A stretch of DNA of 64,000 nt from Bacteroides faecis MAJ27 (GTDB lineage Bacteria > Bacteroidota > Bacteroidia > Bacteroidales > Bacteroidaceae): positions 1-64,000 of the forward strand of contig NZ_FNNN01000023.1 in assembly GCF_900106755.1 (NCBI RefSeq), given 5' to 3'. The position numbers and the translations under genes are program-made. Below the pieces are notes generated by a model, which was given only the letters and a program-made list of their open reading frames with translations, was not told the origin of the DNA and ran no database searches. This document shows, in pieces, positions 1 to 8,161 of the stretch (within the stretch, counting starts at the first letter, position 1; each line of letters begins with the position of its first letter).

Positions 1-466
1 CATGTGCAGTCATATAAGTAGGAATTGATTAATATGAAAGCAAAGATATGAAGAAGTAGAATTAAAGAAAAGACGGCATCGCCGAGACGCTTACTAAAAA
101 CAGCTTTAATTTGGCTTATCTCTCATCCTTTTTTAGAGTATCTCTCATTCCCTTTTCTTTTGTAAGTAGATAATTTGAGGGTTAATATCTCATATATCGG
201 TTTCAAATTACAGGTACTTTGTAGCTAGGATACCTTATATCTTTGCCATATTAAGCCTGCATACTTCTGTTTTCTTACCGACATCTTCATCGTTCCACTC
301 GGGTGAAACGATTGTGCCACTAAAGTAGAGAGATCTGTTTACGTTAGTGATGAGATCAGACCACTCGGGTGGAACGATGAAGATCTCCTATTAAAAATCT
401 GATAACAATAGGTGAAAAGCACCACAGGATAGGGTCTTTTGCATGAGAAAAAGCGGTAAAGCTTAT
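1..466. other. non-coding region downstream of the GH18 gene
   Basis: No credible gene was found on either strand. The stretch is AT-rich. It holds a plus-strand TATCTTTG box at 238-245, with a TTTG at 218-221 that is only 16 bases away (19-21 is usual), and a large inverted repeat at 283-384. The neighbouring GH18 gene ends at 467 on the minus strand, so this is its 3' side. Confidence 0.6.
283..384. repeat. 23-bp near-perfect inverted repeat, 56-base spacer
   Basis: The left arm is 283-305 and the right arm 362-384; 21 of 23 positions pair. Each arm contains ATCTTCATCGTTCCAC followed by a short CG-rich end. The arms could fold into a long stem-loop in RNA or be the ends of a small mobile or invertible element. 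No gene lies between them. Confidence 0.7.
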
Positions 467-1510
467 CTATTCCATCATTTCTCTGCCTACAACGTTTATG
501 AGTTTTAAGTCATAGTTATCATCGTGGGCATCTTGGAATAATTGCCAGATCATCACGCCGGCATAATCGTTTTCTTTGATGAACTTACATTTGTTGGCTA
601 TAGTAGGGCGACCGTTATAATAAGTCTTGCCTATATTATCCTTGTCTGCAGCTTCATTTCCAAGATGTTTGAGTATGCCGCTGTAACGAATTCCACGTAC
701 ATCGTCTACTGCGCCTTGCAGACTTTCCTCCCAGGAATATCCATAAAAAGGAAGTCCTCCTACTATTTTACTTTTGGATGCCCGGCATTGCTCGTTCCAG
801 TATTTGAGGTCTTTTACAAAGTCCTCGTAAGAGGCATGCTGAACCGGAGTGTCAGTAAACGCTCCACGGTCATAACTCATCAGGTTGATATAGTCGAAGT
901 ATTGCTCCCATTCGGTTCCGTAATTAAGCCAGCGGCTGTTGACTGCACAAGTCATCAGCATACCTTTCTCTTTAGCCAGATATAAACCTCTGGCAAAAAC
1001 CAATAACGAAGGGAAGTTCTTATCCCAGTTGTCATACTCCTCATAATCAATGTCGAAGCCATCCAGCTTGTATTCTTTGGTGAATGCAATCACCTGCTGT
1101 ATCAGTTCCTTTCTGGCTTTCGGATCGTTGATGGCAGCCGTAAATTCTCCCGGACTGTTCTTTGCCAGTGATATCAGTATCTTGACATTATGTTTGTGGG
1201 CTGTTTCCCGTACACTTTCAATTCTTTCCCGGACAGGATCAATGTTCAGAGTGCCATCTGCTTTTACCCTTGCAAAGCTGGCATTGATATGTGTCAGATA
1301 TTTCCATTCTATCGAAGGGAATAAACTTTCAAATTCCCAATCATCGAGCGGGAGATAGCCGATAACTACTTTCTGAGTGACTTCCGGTTGGGGCTGAGGC
1401 TGCGGTTGAGGCACATTGGGCTCTTGTGGGTTGTTGGTACTGGAAGAGGGTCCGCAACTAGTGAATAAAATGCTTACAACTGTTAATAATACGTATAATA
1501 AATTTCTCAT
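467..1510 (-). CDS. GH18 family glycoside hydrolase lipoprotein
   Basis: This is a secreted GH18 enzyme of 347 residues. A lipoprotein signal ends at LFTSC (Cys19), followed by a Pro/Gln-rich linker at about residues 34-43 and then a TIM-barrel. The GH18 signature DGFDIDYE lies at 150-157, giving Asp150, Asp153, Asp155 and the acid Glu157; a later LMSYD strand is also typical. GH18 members cut chitin-type beta-1,4-GlcNAc bonds or act as endo-beta-N-acetylglucosaminidases on N-glycans. In Bacteroides the short lipoprotein forms are usually of the glycan-releasing kind, which is an inference here. It lies 39 bases downstream of the transglutaminase-like gene and is probably co-transcribed with it. 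It may be the displaced last enzyme of the GH16 locus to the right. Confidence 0.85.
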   Translation of the reverse strand: MRNLLYVLLTVVSILFTSCGPSSSTNNPQEPNVPQPQPQPQPEVTQKVVIGYLPLDDWEFESLFPSIEWKYLTHINASFARVKADGTLNIDPVRERIESVRETAHKHNVKILISLAKNSPGEFTAAINDPKARKELIQQVIAFTKEYKLDGFDIDYEEYDNWDKNFPSLLVFARGLYLAKEKGMLMTCAVNSRWLNYGTEWEQYFDYINLMSYDRGAFTDTPVQHASYEDFVKDLKYWNEQCRASKSKIVGGLPFYGYSWEESLQGAVDDVRGIRYSGILKHLGNEAADKDNIGKTYYNGRPTIANKCKFIKENDYAGVMIWQLFQDAHDDNYDLKLINVVGREMME

Positions 1511-1549
1511 AATGAATTGATATTAAGTGAATATTGCTTTTTTACTAGT

Positions 1550-3541
1550 TTATAACCAAATGATTTTTCCATCTTCATAAAGGAAGATTCTATGATGTTC
1601 TTGAGTATTTTTACTGCAGTGACTTAGTCTCAATAATGCCTTTCGGGGGACATTGTTGAATATAAGATAGCTGCCATTCCCTTCTTTGCGTTCAATTGTA
1701 CGCCACTCATTTTCCCAATATGATAATTCATATGTGTTCGACTTGCCAAGCCATGATCTTATATAGGGACTTATTCCTATGGCAGATAATTTGTATTCAT
1801 TATTTAAATCAAAATCAATATATCCTTTGGAGACTTCTCCACTGAAGGCGGTATCACTCAATCCGTCAATTAGCATTTCCGGTTTCTCATCTTCGTTATT
1901 ATGCGGTAAAGGAGACAGGATTTGAATGCCGGTGATCAGTTTGTCTGCACTATAAAATGAAAGTTCTCCCAGAGCAATGCCGGGCGATGGTAAATAAAGC
2001 CGGACAAATCGATAAGACATCGGGTCGTCTATTCTGAAAAGTTGATGTTGTATCTGTAATGTATCAGTGATGGTATACAATAGTTTATCTTTTTTCCCGT
2101 TTTTCATTCCCCAGAGTTCGCCTCCTTTTAATGAAGTCAGATTCTTCCTGTTCTCGTTGAACGGTACTTGACCCGCAAAATTGCGAATTACGACTTGTCC
2201 CTTTTCTCCGTTGGCAGACAGACTTTGCAGGGTACCGTCGGATTTTAACCAGAACGGCTGTCCTGCCGGTATGCTTTTCCCTTTTACATAATAAGTAGGA
2301 AGGTATACAATATCTTTGCCCATTTTGTCGAATGTCACTTGTTGGTCTTTTATCTTGCCCCACTGAACAGGAATCCAGTCTTGATAGTTGTAAACTGATA
2401 AATAAGCATAGCCGGGGATCGGATTAATGGAATCTGTATTCAATATCACTCGTATATCTTGGGTTTCAAAATATTCAGAAGATACGTCTGTTTTCTTTTC
2501 ATTCAGAAATAGAGGCGGAATATCCTCACGTACAACTTTCTTATCGGATAATGGGCCTTCCGTATGATTGGAGAAAGTCTTGCGATAGACTTTGGGTAGT
2601 CTGAACTTCCCCCAAAAGCTATCGTATGATTTGTTATTATAAATACGTTTATATTTCCAACGGTCGTCATCCCAGAATGCTTCAAAAGCATAAGACTCCC
2701 CGTTTACAATGATCACGTTCCAGCTGTGCCCTCCGTTGCGATTGCCCCATACGGGAACGAAATCTACGGCGGCAGCCATTCCTACAGATGAAAGTAGCAA
2801 GGAGTTGAACCAGCATCGCTGTTCGCATGTACCGGTTTTTATCTTTTCGAATGTAGATGCTGTTAATATTGGGATGAGTGGAACATAGTAGGGAGAATGA
2901 ACGATATCTTTATAAAGAAACAATAAAGAGTCGGTCTCCTCCATGACATTCTTTCCATGTGTTGTATAAAAGTCTTTATGATGCCGTCGATAATACCTGT
3001 CTCTTGAATTGTCGATTACCAACCCGTTCTCTCTTCGATATGGCAAGATATATTCACAAAAATCATGAAAGGAACAATTTTGTGTATATACGTTTCCTTT
3101 CCATGCTTTGAATGCCATTTCTATTTCAGAAATAATAGTCGAAGCTGTTAAGTGCTCTGCATCACACATCCTTTTTACCGTTAATTCGTCAGAGTATACA
3201 AAACAGAATACTTGCCATAAACTGTCAATTTCTTCTCCGCATTTCTTATTTATTTCATAATTGTACTTCTTTCTGACATTGTCGTATATCTTGTAAAAAG
3301 GGGCATATACAGTTTGCAAGCTGGAGTCATCGGCGTATGATCCCTGCATGTTGGAGATTAGAAACTTGGCAGCTTCAAGTTTCAACGAGTCGTTTGCGTA
3401 ATGTTTTAAAACCTTTTGCAGTTCCGAACGGTTTTCTTTGGCGGATGACAACGTTTTGTCTAAAGGACCTTTTGGAGTGCAAGAAACTAGTAGAAGCATT
3501 CCGGAAATATATAAATAATTTAACCATTTCTTTTTCATCAT
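1550..3541 (-). CDS. transglutaminase-like lipoprotein with C-terminal discoidin-like domain
   Basis: The product has 663 residues with a lipoprotein signal (LLVSC, Cys21). The middle carries a transglutaminase/papain-like core: TGTCEQRCW near 237-244 (probable nucleophile Cys239), GGHSWN at 270-275 (His272) and an acidic EAFWDDDR patch after it. The last ~150 residues (LGELSFYS, then MLIDG and IDFDL strands) look like an F5/8-type galactose-binding sandwich. Such proteins could be peptidases, peptide:N-glycanase-like amidases or cross-linkers; the sequence alone does not decide. Placement beside a GH18 gene would fit processing of glycoproteins, which is inference. The 157-residue gene ends 15 bases upstream, so the three genes form one likely operon. 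Confidence 0.75.
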   Translation of the reverse strand: MMKKKWLNYLYISGMLLLVSCTPKGPLDKTLSSAKENRSELQKVLKHYANDSLKLEAAKFLISNMQGSYADDSSLQTVYAPFYKIYDNVRKKYNYEINKKCGEEIDSLWQVFCFVYSDELTVKRMCDAEHLTASTIISEIEMAFKAWKGNVYTQNCSFHDFCEYILPYRRENGLVIDNSRDRYYRRHHKDFYTTHGKNVMEETDSLLFLYKDIVHSPYYVPLIPILTASTFEKIKTGTCEQRCWFNSLLLSSVGMAAAVDFVPVWGNRNGGHSWNVIIVNGESYAFEAFWDDDRWKYKRIYNNKSYDSFWGKFRLPKVYRKTFSNHTEGPLSDKKVVREDIPPLFLNEKKTDVSSEYFETQDIRVILNTDSINPIPGYAYLSVYNYQDWIPVQWGKIKDQQVTFDKMGKDIVYLPTYYVKGKSIPAGQPFWLKSDGTLQSLSANGEKGQVVIRNFAGQVPFNENRKNLTSLKGGELWGMKNGKKDKLLYTITDTLQIQHQLFRIDDPMSYRFVRLYLPSPGIALGELSFYSADKLITGIQILSPLPHNNEDEKPEMLIDGLSDTAFSGEVSKGYIDFDLNNEYKLSAIGISPYIRSWLGKSNTYELSYWENEWRTIERKEGNGSYLIFNNVPRKALLRLSHCSKNTQEHHRIFLYEDGKIIWL

Positions 3542-3556
3542 CCTATCTTTTAAGGT

Positions 3557-4030
3557 CTATTCCCAATAAAATGTATACTCCTTTTCGTAGAGTTCTTTAT
3601 TCCGTTTTCCATTGTCATCTCTTTTAAAAGTCCAACTATAAACTACACAATGTAATTGTATCTTATATATTGAATCCAAGTCTTTTACATATCCTCCTTT
3701 TTTTAGCTCTAATAAACTGATATTACTTTTTTTAATTTCTCCCGGGAGGAAATTAAGATATAACTCTGTTGGATGATACATACATCTGCTATAGCCTATT
3801 TTTTTATTGTTCTTATCATAAATATTAAGATCGTAAAAACTTCCTGTATCGCTACCGTCATTCGTTTGGGAATGCCGGAGAATAGCTTCAAGATTCTTAT
3901 CGTTGTTTTTGAAAGTAAATGTCAGGCATTTCTTTTCTTTGTCAAATGTAACATCGAGGCTCATTTGACGCTGTTGACACATTATTGGTAACATTGTAAT
4001 TAGTAATACTGTTGTAATAATTGTTTTCAT
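3557..4030 (-). CDS. small secreted protein of unknown function
   Basis: A 157-residue protein with a signal peptide at about residues 1-19. The body is rich in beta-strand-like sequence (LDVTFDKEKKCLTFTFKNN near the start, ending in KEYTFYWE), suggesting an immunoglobulin-like fold. I do not recognise a family. It does not share the YATIPVSVY signature of the small proteins to its right. It lies 15 bases upstream of the transglutaminase-like gene and just downstream of a strong hairpin, so it may start a new transcription unit with that gene and GH18. Confidence 0.6.
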   Translation of the reverse strand: MKTIITTVLLITMLPIMCQQRQMSLDVTFDKEKKCLTFTFKNNDKNLEAILRHSQTNDGSDTGSFYDLNIYDKNNKKIGYSRCMYHPTELYLNFLPGEIKKSNISLLELKKGGYVKDLDSIYKIQLHCVVYSWTFKRDDNGKRNKELYEKEYTFYWE

Positions 4031-4066
4031 TGTATTTATATGTGCTGATTGTCGAAATTTTAATAT

Positions 4067-4111
4067 CTATAATAAGAGACTATTCTATCTTAGAATAACC
4101 TCTTATTATAG
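4067..4111. terminator. long hairpin between small secreted genes
   Basis: CTATAATAAGAG at 4067-4078 pairs perfectly with 4100-4111, and an inner TATTCTA/TAGAATA stem closes the loop. It lies just 3' of the 4147-4695 gene and probably ends its transcript. A related hairpin sits at 7572-7600, 3' of another member of the same gene family. Confidence 0.65.
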
Positions 4112-4146
4112 AAACTGCTTTTATCACCATTAAAGCTAAAGATAGG

Positions 4147-4695
4147 CTATTTAGGTTCTATTGCCCACCATTGGTATACATAATTCAATGTTTTAGCCAA
4201 GGGGGTTAATGTATACTTTAGACCAATTAACTTGGTCTCTATTTGACGGTAAATAGAGACGGGTATAGTGGCATAAGGTGTGAAATCGGCAAAATTAAAA
4301 AGAACTTCGCTTATTCTTCCTGTTTCAGAATCGGTATAAGTAATTATTGTAAGTTCCCATCCTTTCATCTTTCCTTTATAGTTGATAAACGCATTATTAA
4401 CAATTACTTTGAAAATAGAGTCATTATAAGTCTCATTCTTATCTTTAACGTATAAGGGGGTATAATTTTCTGGAGTTACATAAAATGGGGTATTTGTGCC
4501 TTTCTTCATTTGTTTTATGTATGTCCATTTATTATTCTTGTTATACAAATTTATATCCCCGCTCTCAGTATCTACATCGCATTGATAGATGTATCCCTGC
4601 TCGTTAAAAGTTTTAGTTGTTGTATAATAATTTGTTTGAGCAATAGCCAATGAAACATTATACAATAGGCTGATTAATATAAATATATTTTTCAT
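4147..4695 (-). CDS. small secreted protein, array family (copy linked to lipoprotein A)
   Basis: A 182-residue protein with a signal peptide (residues 1-19, ending AIAQ). The mature part begins NYYTTTKTFNEQGY. Its best conserved block is SETGRISEV followed by an FTPYATIPVSIYRQIE-like stretch, shared with the products at 6296, 7617 and 9839. It is close to identical to the 6296-6841 product over much of its length. It starts 13 bases after lipoprotein A and is probably translated from the same message. I do not recognise a named function. By position it could be a partner, inhibitor or immunity protein for the putative metallopeptidase lipoprotein, but that is inference. Confidence 0.7.
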   Translation of the reverse strand: MKNIFILISLLYNVSLAIAQTNYYTTTKTFNEQGYIYQCDVDTESGDINLYNKNNKWTYIKQMKKGTNTPFYVTPENYTPLYVKDKNETYNDSIFKVIVNNAFINYKGKMKGWELTIITYTDSETGRISEVLFNFADFTPYATIPVSIYRQIETKLIGLKYTLTPLAKTLNYVYQWWAIEPK

Positions 4696-4708
4696 ATTTC
4701 TTTGTTTA

Positions 4709-6226
4709 TTATTGATACAAACTTCTTAAATTGTTGAAATTATCTAATCCTTTTCTGCTATTAAGCCAAGGATAATCAATATTATCATACCCCACGTCTC
4801 TGAAGTCACTTATAATTTTAGGAATTATTTTTTGCAATTTTCCAGCAGTTATCCCAGGTCGTAAATTGCCAAACTCATCGATATACCTTACCAAAAGACG
4901 TGTTGCATTCCATCTAGAGTCATTCTTACTCTTTTCATACCACCAAGTCCTTTCGCTTTCCTCCAAACTATTTATATATATTTGCTGAATGAGATGTGCT
5001 TCGAATTCTTGATTCAACTGCGTTGCATTCCATGTTTCTTGCTCTGTATATGATTGGAGAGCATGAACCATCTCATGCAAAAGAGCACTGCTAGTTATAT
5101 CCATTCTCATTTTAATACCTCCTAAACCAGGATCGAAATTACTATTCATATTGTCACTAACAAATTGAATAATCAAAGTTTTTCCTTTAAGTGCTTCTTG
5201 TAATTTGTGATATAATGCTTCACCAATCTTGGTCTTAGTCATTTTATCAAGTAGATTCTCAATTGTTTTCCAGCTATTATCTGTCATATTGGAATTACGA
5301 AATATCGCTTTTGCTTTAGGAGCCACTGGTTGATAACCTCCTCCAACGCCACCACCACTATCTACTTCTGGAGGAAACCATGTATGGGCATTACCATTTT
5401 CATCATGGTATATGTTGTTGCATACTAATTTGGTTTCATATTTTGTTCGAGTACGGCACTCGATACCGAAGCCGATTCCGTATTCAGGATCTTCATAAAT
5501 AAATGGTGTACATTCATCATATTCAACAAAGACACTTTCATAATGACATTCTGAACTTTCGCTACGTGTATCCGCAGTAGCTTGCATTTTTAGTCCTTCT
5601 TCTGTCCCCTGGCTAATCGTTGCTACGATTTTTCCATTTTCATATTGCCAACCATTAACTAAGCCACCTTCCGGTTCATAGAAGTAAACACTGCCACTTA
5701 GATCAGGAGCACGATACAAGTAACTATTATCTTCAAAGTGTTTAGCTTTCATAAGATAGTCATAAGTACCTACGATATGCATTACAAAATTGATGATTTC
5801 CCCTGTTTCCAGATTCTTGATGATCACCATTCGGGATATGTTTCGTATCTTTCCGCGCTCTGTGTCCTTACATTTCTCCATGGTTTCACTATCCATCAAG
5901 ACTGCGCCTCCTCTTGTCAGTAGAGGAACTTCCACTACTTCAAACTTTCCTTTTCGATTTTCGTAGCCCTTCTTCCAATGCAGCTTAGTCATTAACTCGA
6001 AATGAGTAGCAACAGAGCGGGTAGTAACTACAGGTGTCTGATGAGCTTCGTACCAACTCCGTGCTACATCTATACTCAGCTCACGGTTTTTACCTTTAAT
6101 AATTTTTCCTGTCGTTTCCCGTGAGTCCAGATCTGTTTCGTCCTGTAAGCAGGAATACAGCATCAGACCAAAGACAAGAAGTCCGACAAGGTAACAAACA
6201 GGTCGTTTGATTCTTTTTGTTTTCAT
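4709..6226 (-). CDS. array lipoprotein A with C-terminal HEMVH putative zinc peptidase domain
   Basis: The chosen start, MKTKRIKR, gives 505 residues and matches the two paralogues; an earlier in-frame start would bury the signal peptide. The lipobox is LYSC (Cys26), followed by LQDETD, an acidic tail typical of surface-exported Bacteroides lipoproteins. Residues 27 to about 210 are nearly identical to the copies at 8162 and 10383-11935. A Gly-rich linker at 290-297 leads to a variable C-terminal domain. That domain has HEMVH at 384-388 and a conserved FEAH at 408-411, so Glu409, 21 residues after the last His, could be the third ligand of a gluzincin-type site. The substrate is unknown. A small secreted gene follows 13 bases downstream and another precedes it. 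The function of the N-terminal domain is not recognised. Confidence 0.75.
   Translation of the reverse strand: MKTKRIKRPVCYLVGLLVFGLMLYSCLQDETDLDSRETTGKIIKGKNRELSIDVARSWYEAHQTPVVTTRSVATHFELMTKLHWKKGYENRKGKFEVVEVPLLTRGGAVLMDSETMEKCKDTERGKIRNISRMVIIKNLETGEIINFVMHIVGTYDYLMKAKHFEDNSYLYRAPDLSGSVYFYEPEGGLVNGWQYENGKIVATISQGTEEGLKMQATADTRSESSECHYESVFVEYDECTPFIYEDPEYGIGFGIECRTRTKYETKLVCNNIYHDENGNAHTWFPPEVDSGGGVGGGYQPVAPKAKAIFRNSNMTDNSWKTIENLLDKMTKTKIGEALYHKLQEALKGKTLIIQFVSDNMNSNFDPGLGGIKMRMDITSSALLHEMVHALQSYTEQETWNATQLNQEFEAHLIQQIYINSLEESERTWWYEKSKNDSRWNATRLLVRYIDEFGNLRPGITAGKLQKIIPKIISDFRDVGYDNIDYPWLNSRKGLDNFNNLRSLYQ
5595..6226. repeat. direct repeat, copy 1 of 3 (lipoprotein 5' region)
   Basis: About 630 bases covering the start of lipoprotein A. 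It aligns without any insertion or deletion to 9075-9706 (offset 3480) and 11304-11935 (offset 5709), with few substitutions. The low divergence contrasts with the very different 3' halves of the same genes. Confidence 0.85.
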
Positions 6227-6295
6227 CTTTTTTATTGTTAAATAGAAATAGCTTATTATAAAAGCGGCTCTCAAAATTACTATTGAGACTACAGA

Positions 6296-6841
6296 TTACT
6301 TAGGTTCTATTGGCCACCATTGGTATACATAGTTCAATGTTTTAGCCAAGGGGGTTAATGTATACTTTAGACCAATCAATTTGGTCTCTATTTCACGATA
6401 AACTGATACGGGTACTGTAGCATAAGGAGTAAAATTGGGAAAATCAAAGATAACTTCACTAATTCTTCCTGTTTCAGAGTCAGTACAAGTAATAATGATC
6501 AGTTCGAATCCTTTCATCTTTCCTTTATAATTAGCAAAAGCATTATTAACAATTACTTTGAAAATGGAATCATTATAAGCCTTACTCTTGTCATTAACAT
6601 ATAACGGGCTGAAGTTTTCTGGTGTTACATAAAATGGAGTATTAGAACCTTTTTTCATTTGGTCTACGTATGTCCATTTATTGTTCTTATTATATAATGT
6701 AACGCCTCTTCCTTTAACTACGTCACATTGATAAGTATATCCCTGTTCGTTAAAAGTTTTAGTTGTTGTATAATAATTTGTTTGAGCAAGAGTCAATGAA
6801 ACATTATACAATAGGCTGATTAATATAAATATATTTTTCAT
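6296..6841 (-). CDS. small secreted protein, array family (upstream of lipoprotein A)
   Basis: A 181-residue paralogue of the 4147-4695 product with the same signal peptide, the same NYYTTTKTFNEQGY opening and an FTPYATVPVSVYREIE-like block. The two differ mainly around residues 38-50 and in scattered sites. It lies 69 bases upstream of lipoprotein A rather than downstream, so this part of the array has two small genes flanking one lipoprotein gene. Either a lipoprotein partner was lost on its other side or a small gene was duplicated. Function is not recognised. Confidence 0.7.
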   Translation of the reverse strand: MKNIFILISLLYNVSLTLAQTNYYTTTKTFNEQGYTYQCDVVKGRGVTLYNKNNKWTYVDQMKKGSNTPFYVTPENFSPLYVNDKSKAYNDSIFKVIVNNAFANYKGKMKGFELIIITCTDSETGRISEVIFDFPNFTPYATVPVSVYREIETKLIGLKYTLTPLAKTLNYVYQWWPIEPK

Positions 6842-6928
6842 ATCTTTTTTACTTTGTATTATATAGCATAACTACATTGGTCGATGTTAATTAATAGCCT
6901 ACCCCTTATGTGTATGATATAGCAGGAT

Positions 6929-6964
6929 ATTTTCTTGGGAAAATAAATGCTTTCCCAAGAAAAT
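6929..6964. terminator. 14-bp perfect hairpin
   Basis: ATTTTCTTGGGAAA at 6929-6942 pairs perfectly with 6951-6964 around an 8-base loop. It is 3' of the 7015-7533 gene and 5' of the 6296-6841 gene, so it probably separates their transcripts. Confidence 0.6.
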
Positions 6965-7014
6965 ATTTTTAGGTTATGTTTTTTGAACTTTAGTTATACT
7001 TTGAATCCTTTGCA

Positions 7015-7533
7015 TTAATCTAGATTTAATAGATCGTATGGTACATAGCGTTCGAAAAATAATATGTCTTTAATGTCAGACGTGTTACGATTAAAAGTTG
7101 CTTTATCTTCTGTTCTCATTATCTTCTCAAATTTTTCAATTGCTTTTATCGGTATCGTAATTGATGAATTATGAAAGACTGTTATCCACTTAATTTTTCC
7201 AGAGGTCAATTCATAAAAGTATGAGATAGCTAAGAAAGAGTTTTCAGAAGTTATATTTTCTTTAATTTCTGATTTGAGATATTTCTTCACATACTCTTTG
7301 TCATTGAGTATTGTTTTTATAGGCCATACCTTATATTCTTTTACTGCTACATCAGGAGATGCTACTTTTTCAAAAGATATTTCTGCTCTATATATAAACT
7401 TACTTTTGTCTCCTTTCCTTATTTCATAAGTTTCTGTTTCTCCTTTTTCTTGATAGACGACTTTTTCTGTTATCTGGCCTATGACATTTAAAGTGAATGT
7501 CATGAGGGTAAAAATGAGACTAACTGTTTTCAT
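7015..7533 (-). CDS. small secreted protein, probable distant member of the array family
   Basis: Starting at the ATG of MKTVSLIF gives 172 residues and a clean signal peptide ending VIGQ; the longer reading begins at TTG and lacks a normal signal. It lacks the NYYTTTKTF opening, but residues about 118-145 (YELTSGKIKWITVFHN, then ITIPIKAIEKFEKIM) line up with the SETGRISEV...YATIPVSVYRxIE block of the other small proteins in spacing and pattern. I infer a distant relative. It lies between the lipoprotein B unit and the 6296 gene, with hairpins on both sides. Function unknown. Confidence 0.6.
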   Translation of the reverse strand: MKTVSLIFTLMTFTLNVIGQITEKVVYQEKGETETYEIRKGDKSKFIYRAEISFEKVASPDVAVKEYKVWPIKTILNDKEYVKKYLKSEIKENITSENSFLAISYFYELTSGKIKWITVFHNSSITIPIKAIEKFEKIMRTEDKATFNRNTSDIKDILFFERYVPYDLLNLD

Positions 7534-7571
7534 GTTTTTTGTTGTTAAATAGGAATAGATAATCTTAAACA

Positions 7572-7600
7572 AGAGGTTATTCTATTTCGGAATAGCCTCT
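7572..7600. terminator. hairpin 3' of small secreted gene B
   Basis: AGAGGTTATTC at 7572-7582 pairs with GAATAGCCTCT at 7590-7600 with one G-T wobble. Loop and inner stem resemble the hairpin at 4067-4111, so the two may have been copied together with their small genes. Confidence 0.55.
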
Positions 7601-7616
7601 CGTTATTTGCCTATGG

Positions 7617-8159
7617 CTATTCGGGAGAAACATCAATCCAATAAAGAATATAATTTAGTTTTTTACCTTCTGTTGTGGGCTTAAAACTCAACTTCTGTTT
7701 GATACCCAATTCTATATTACGATACACAGAAATAGGAATGGTGGCATAAGAACCTATACTAAAAAATTCAAAAGCTACTTCATCTATTTTTCCGGTATCT
7801 GGATTAATATACATAGATAATACAAATTTAGATCCTTTAACCCGTTGTTTCTCTGTACTGGAAAAGGCTTTATTAATAATAGATTTACAAGTGTAGATAA
7901 AGTCGTTATTAACGGTTTCTATGATATCAGGTGTATCATCATACATTATAAAATGTTCTCCTGTACTGCGAATTATTTGGGGAGTATATATCCATTTATC
8001 GCCTTTTTTATAAAGAGTTACCATGCCTGATTCTCTCACATCACATTGATAAATGTAATCATTTTCTGTAAATGTTTTAGTTTGGGTGTAGTAACTTGGC
8101 TGTGCAAAAAGATATAAGGTGCAGGATATCAAATAAATAAATGTAATAAATGTTTTCAT
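7617..8159 (-). CDS. small secreted protein, array family (copy linked to lipoprotein B)
   Basis: The ATG at 8159 gives 180 residues and a signal peptide ending LFAQ; the longer frame opens with TTG. The mature protein starts SYYTQTKTFTENDY and carries the family block NPDTGKIDEV followed by YATIPISVYRNIE. It is closer to the 9839 product (both have EKQRVKGSKF-type and YINPDTGKI segments) than to the copies at 4147 and 6296. The start is two bases after the stop of lipoprotein B, so translation is almost certainly coupled. That tight pairing is the main reason to suspect a partner or immunity role. Confidence 0.7.
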   Translation of the reverse strand: MKTFITFIYLISCTLYLFAQPSYYTQTKTFTENDYIYQCDVRESGMVTLYKKGDKWIYTPQIIRSTGEHFIMYDDTPDIIETVNNDFIYTCKSIINKAFSSTEKQRVKGSKFVLSMYINPDTGKIDEVAFEFFSIGSYATIPISVYRNIELGIKQKLSFKPTTEGKKLNYILYWIDVSPE

Positions 8160-8161
8160 AT

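Noticed and set aside
283..384. Inverted repeat read as an invertible capsule-type promoter
   Set aside because: The spacer lacks an outward promoter for GH18, and the repeat lies at the 3' end of that gene; no recombinase gene is in the window. Kept only as an unexplained repeat.
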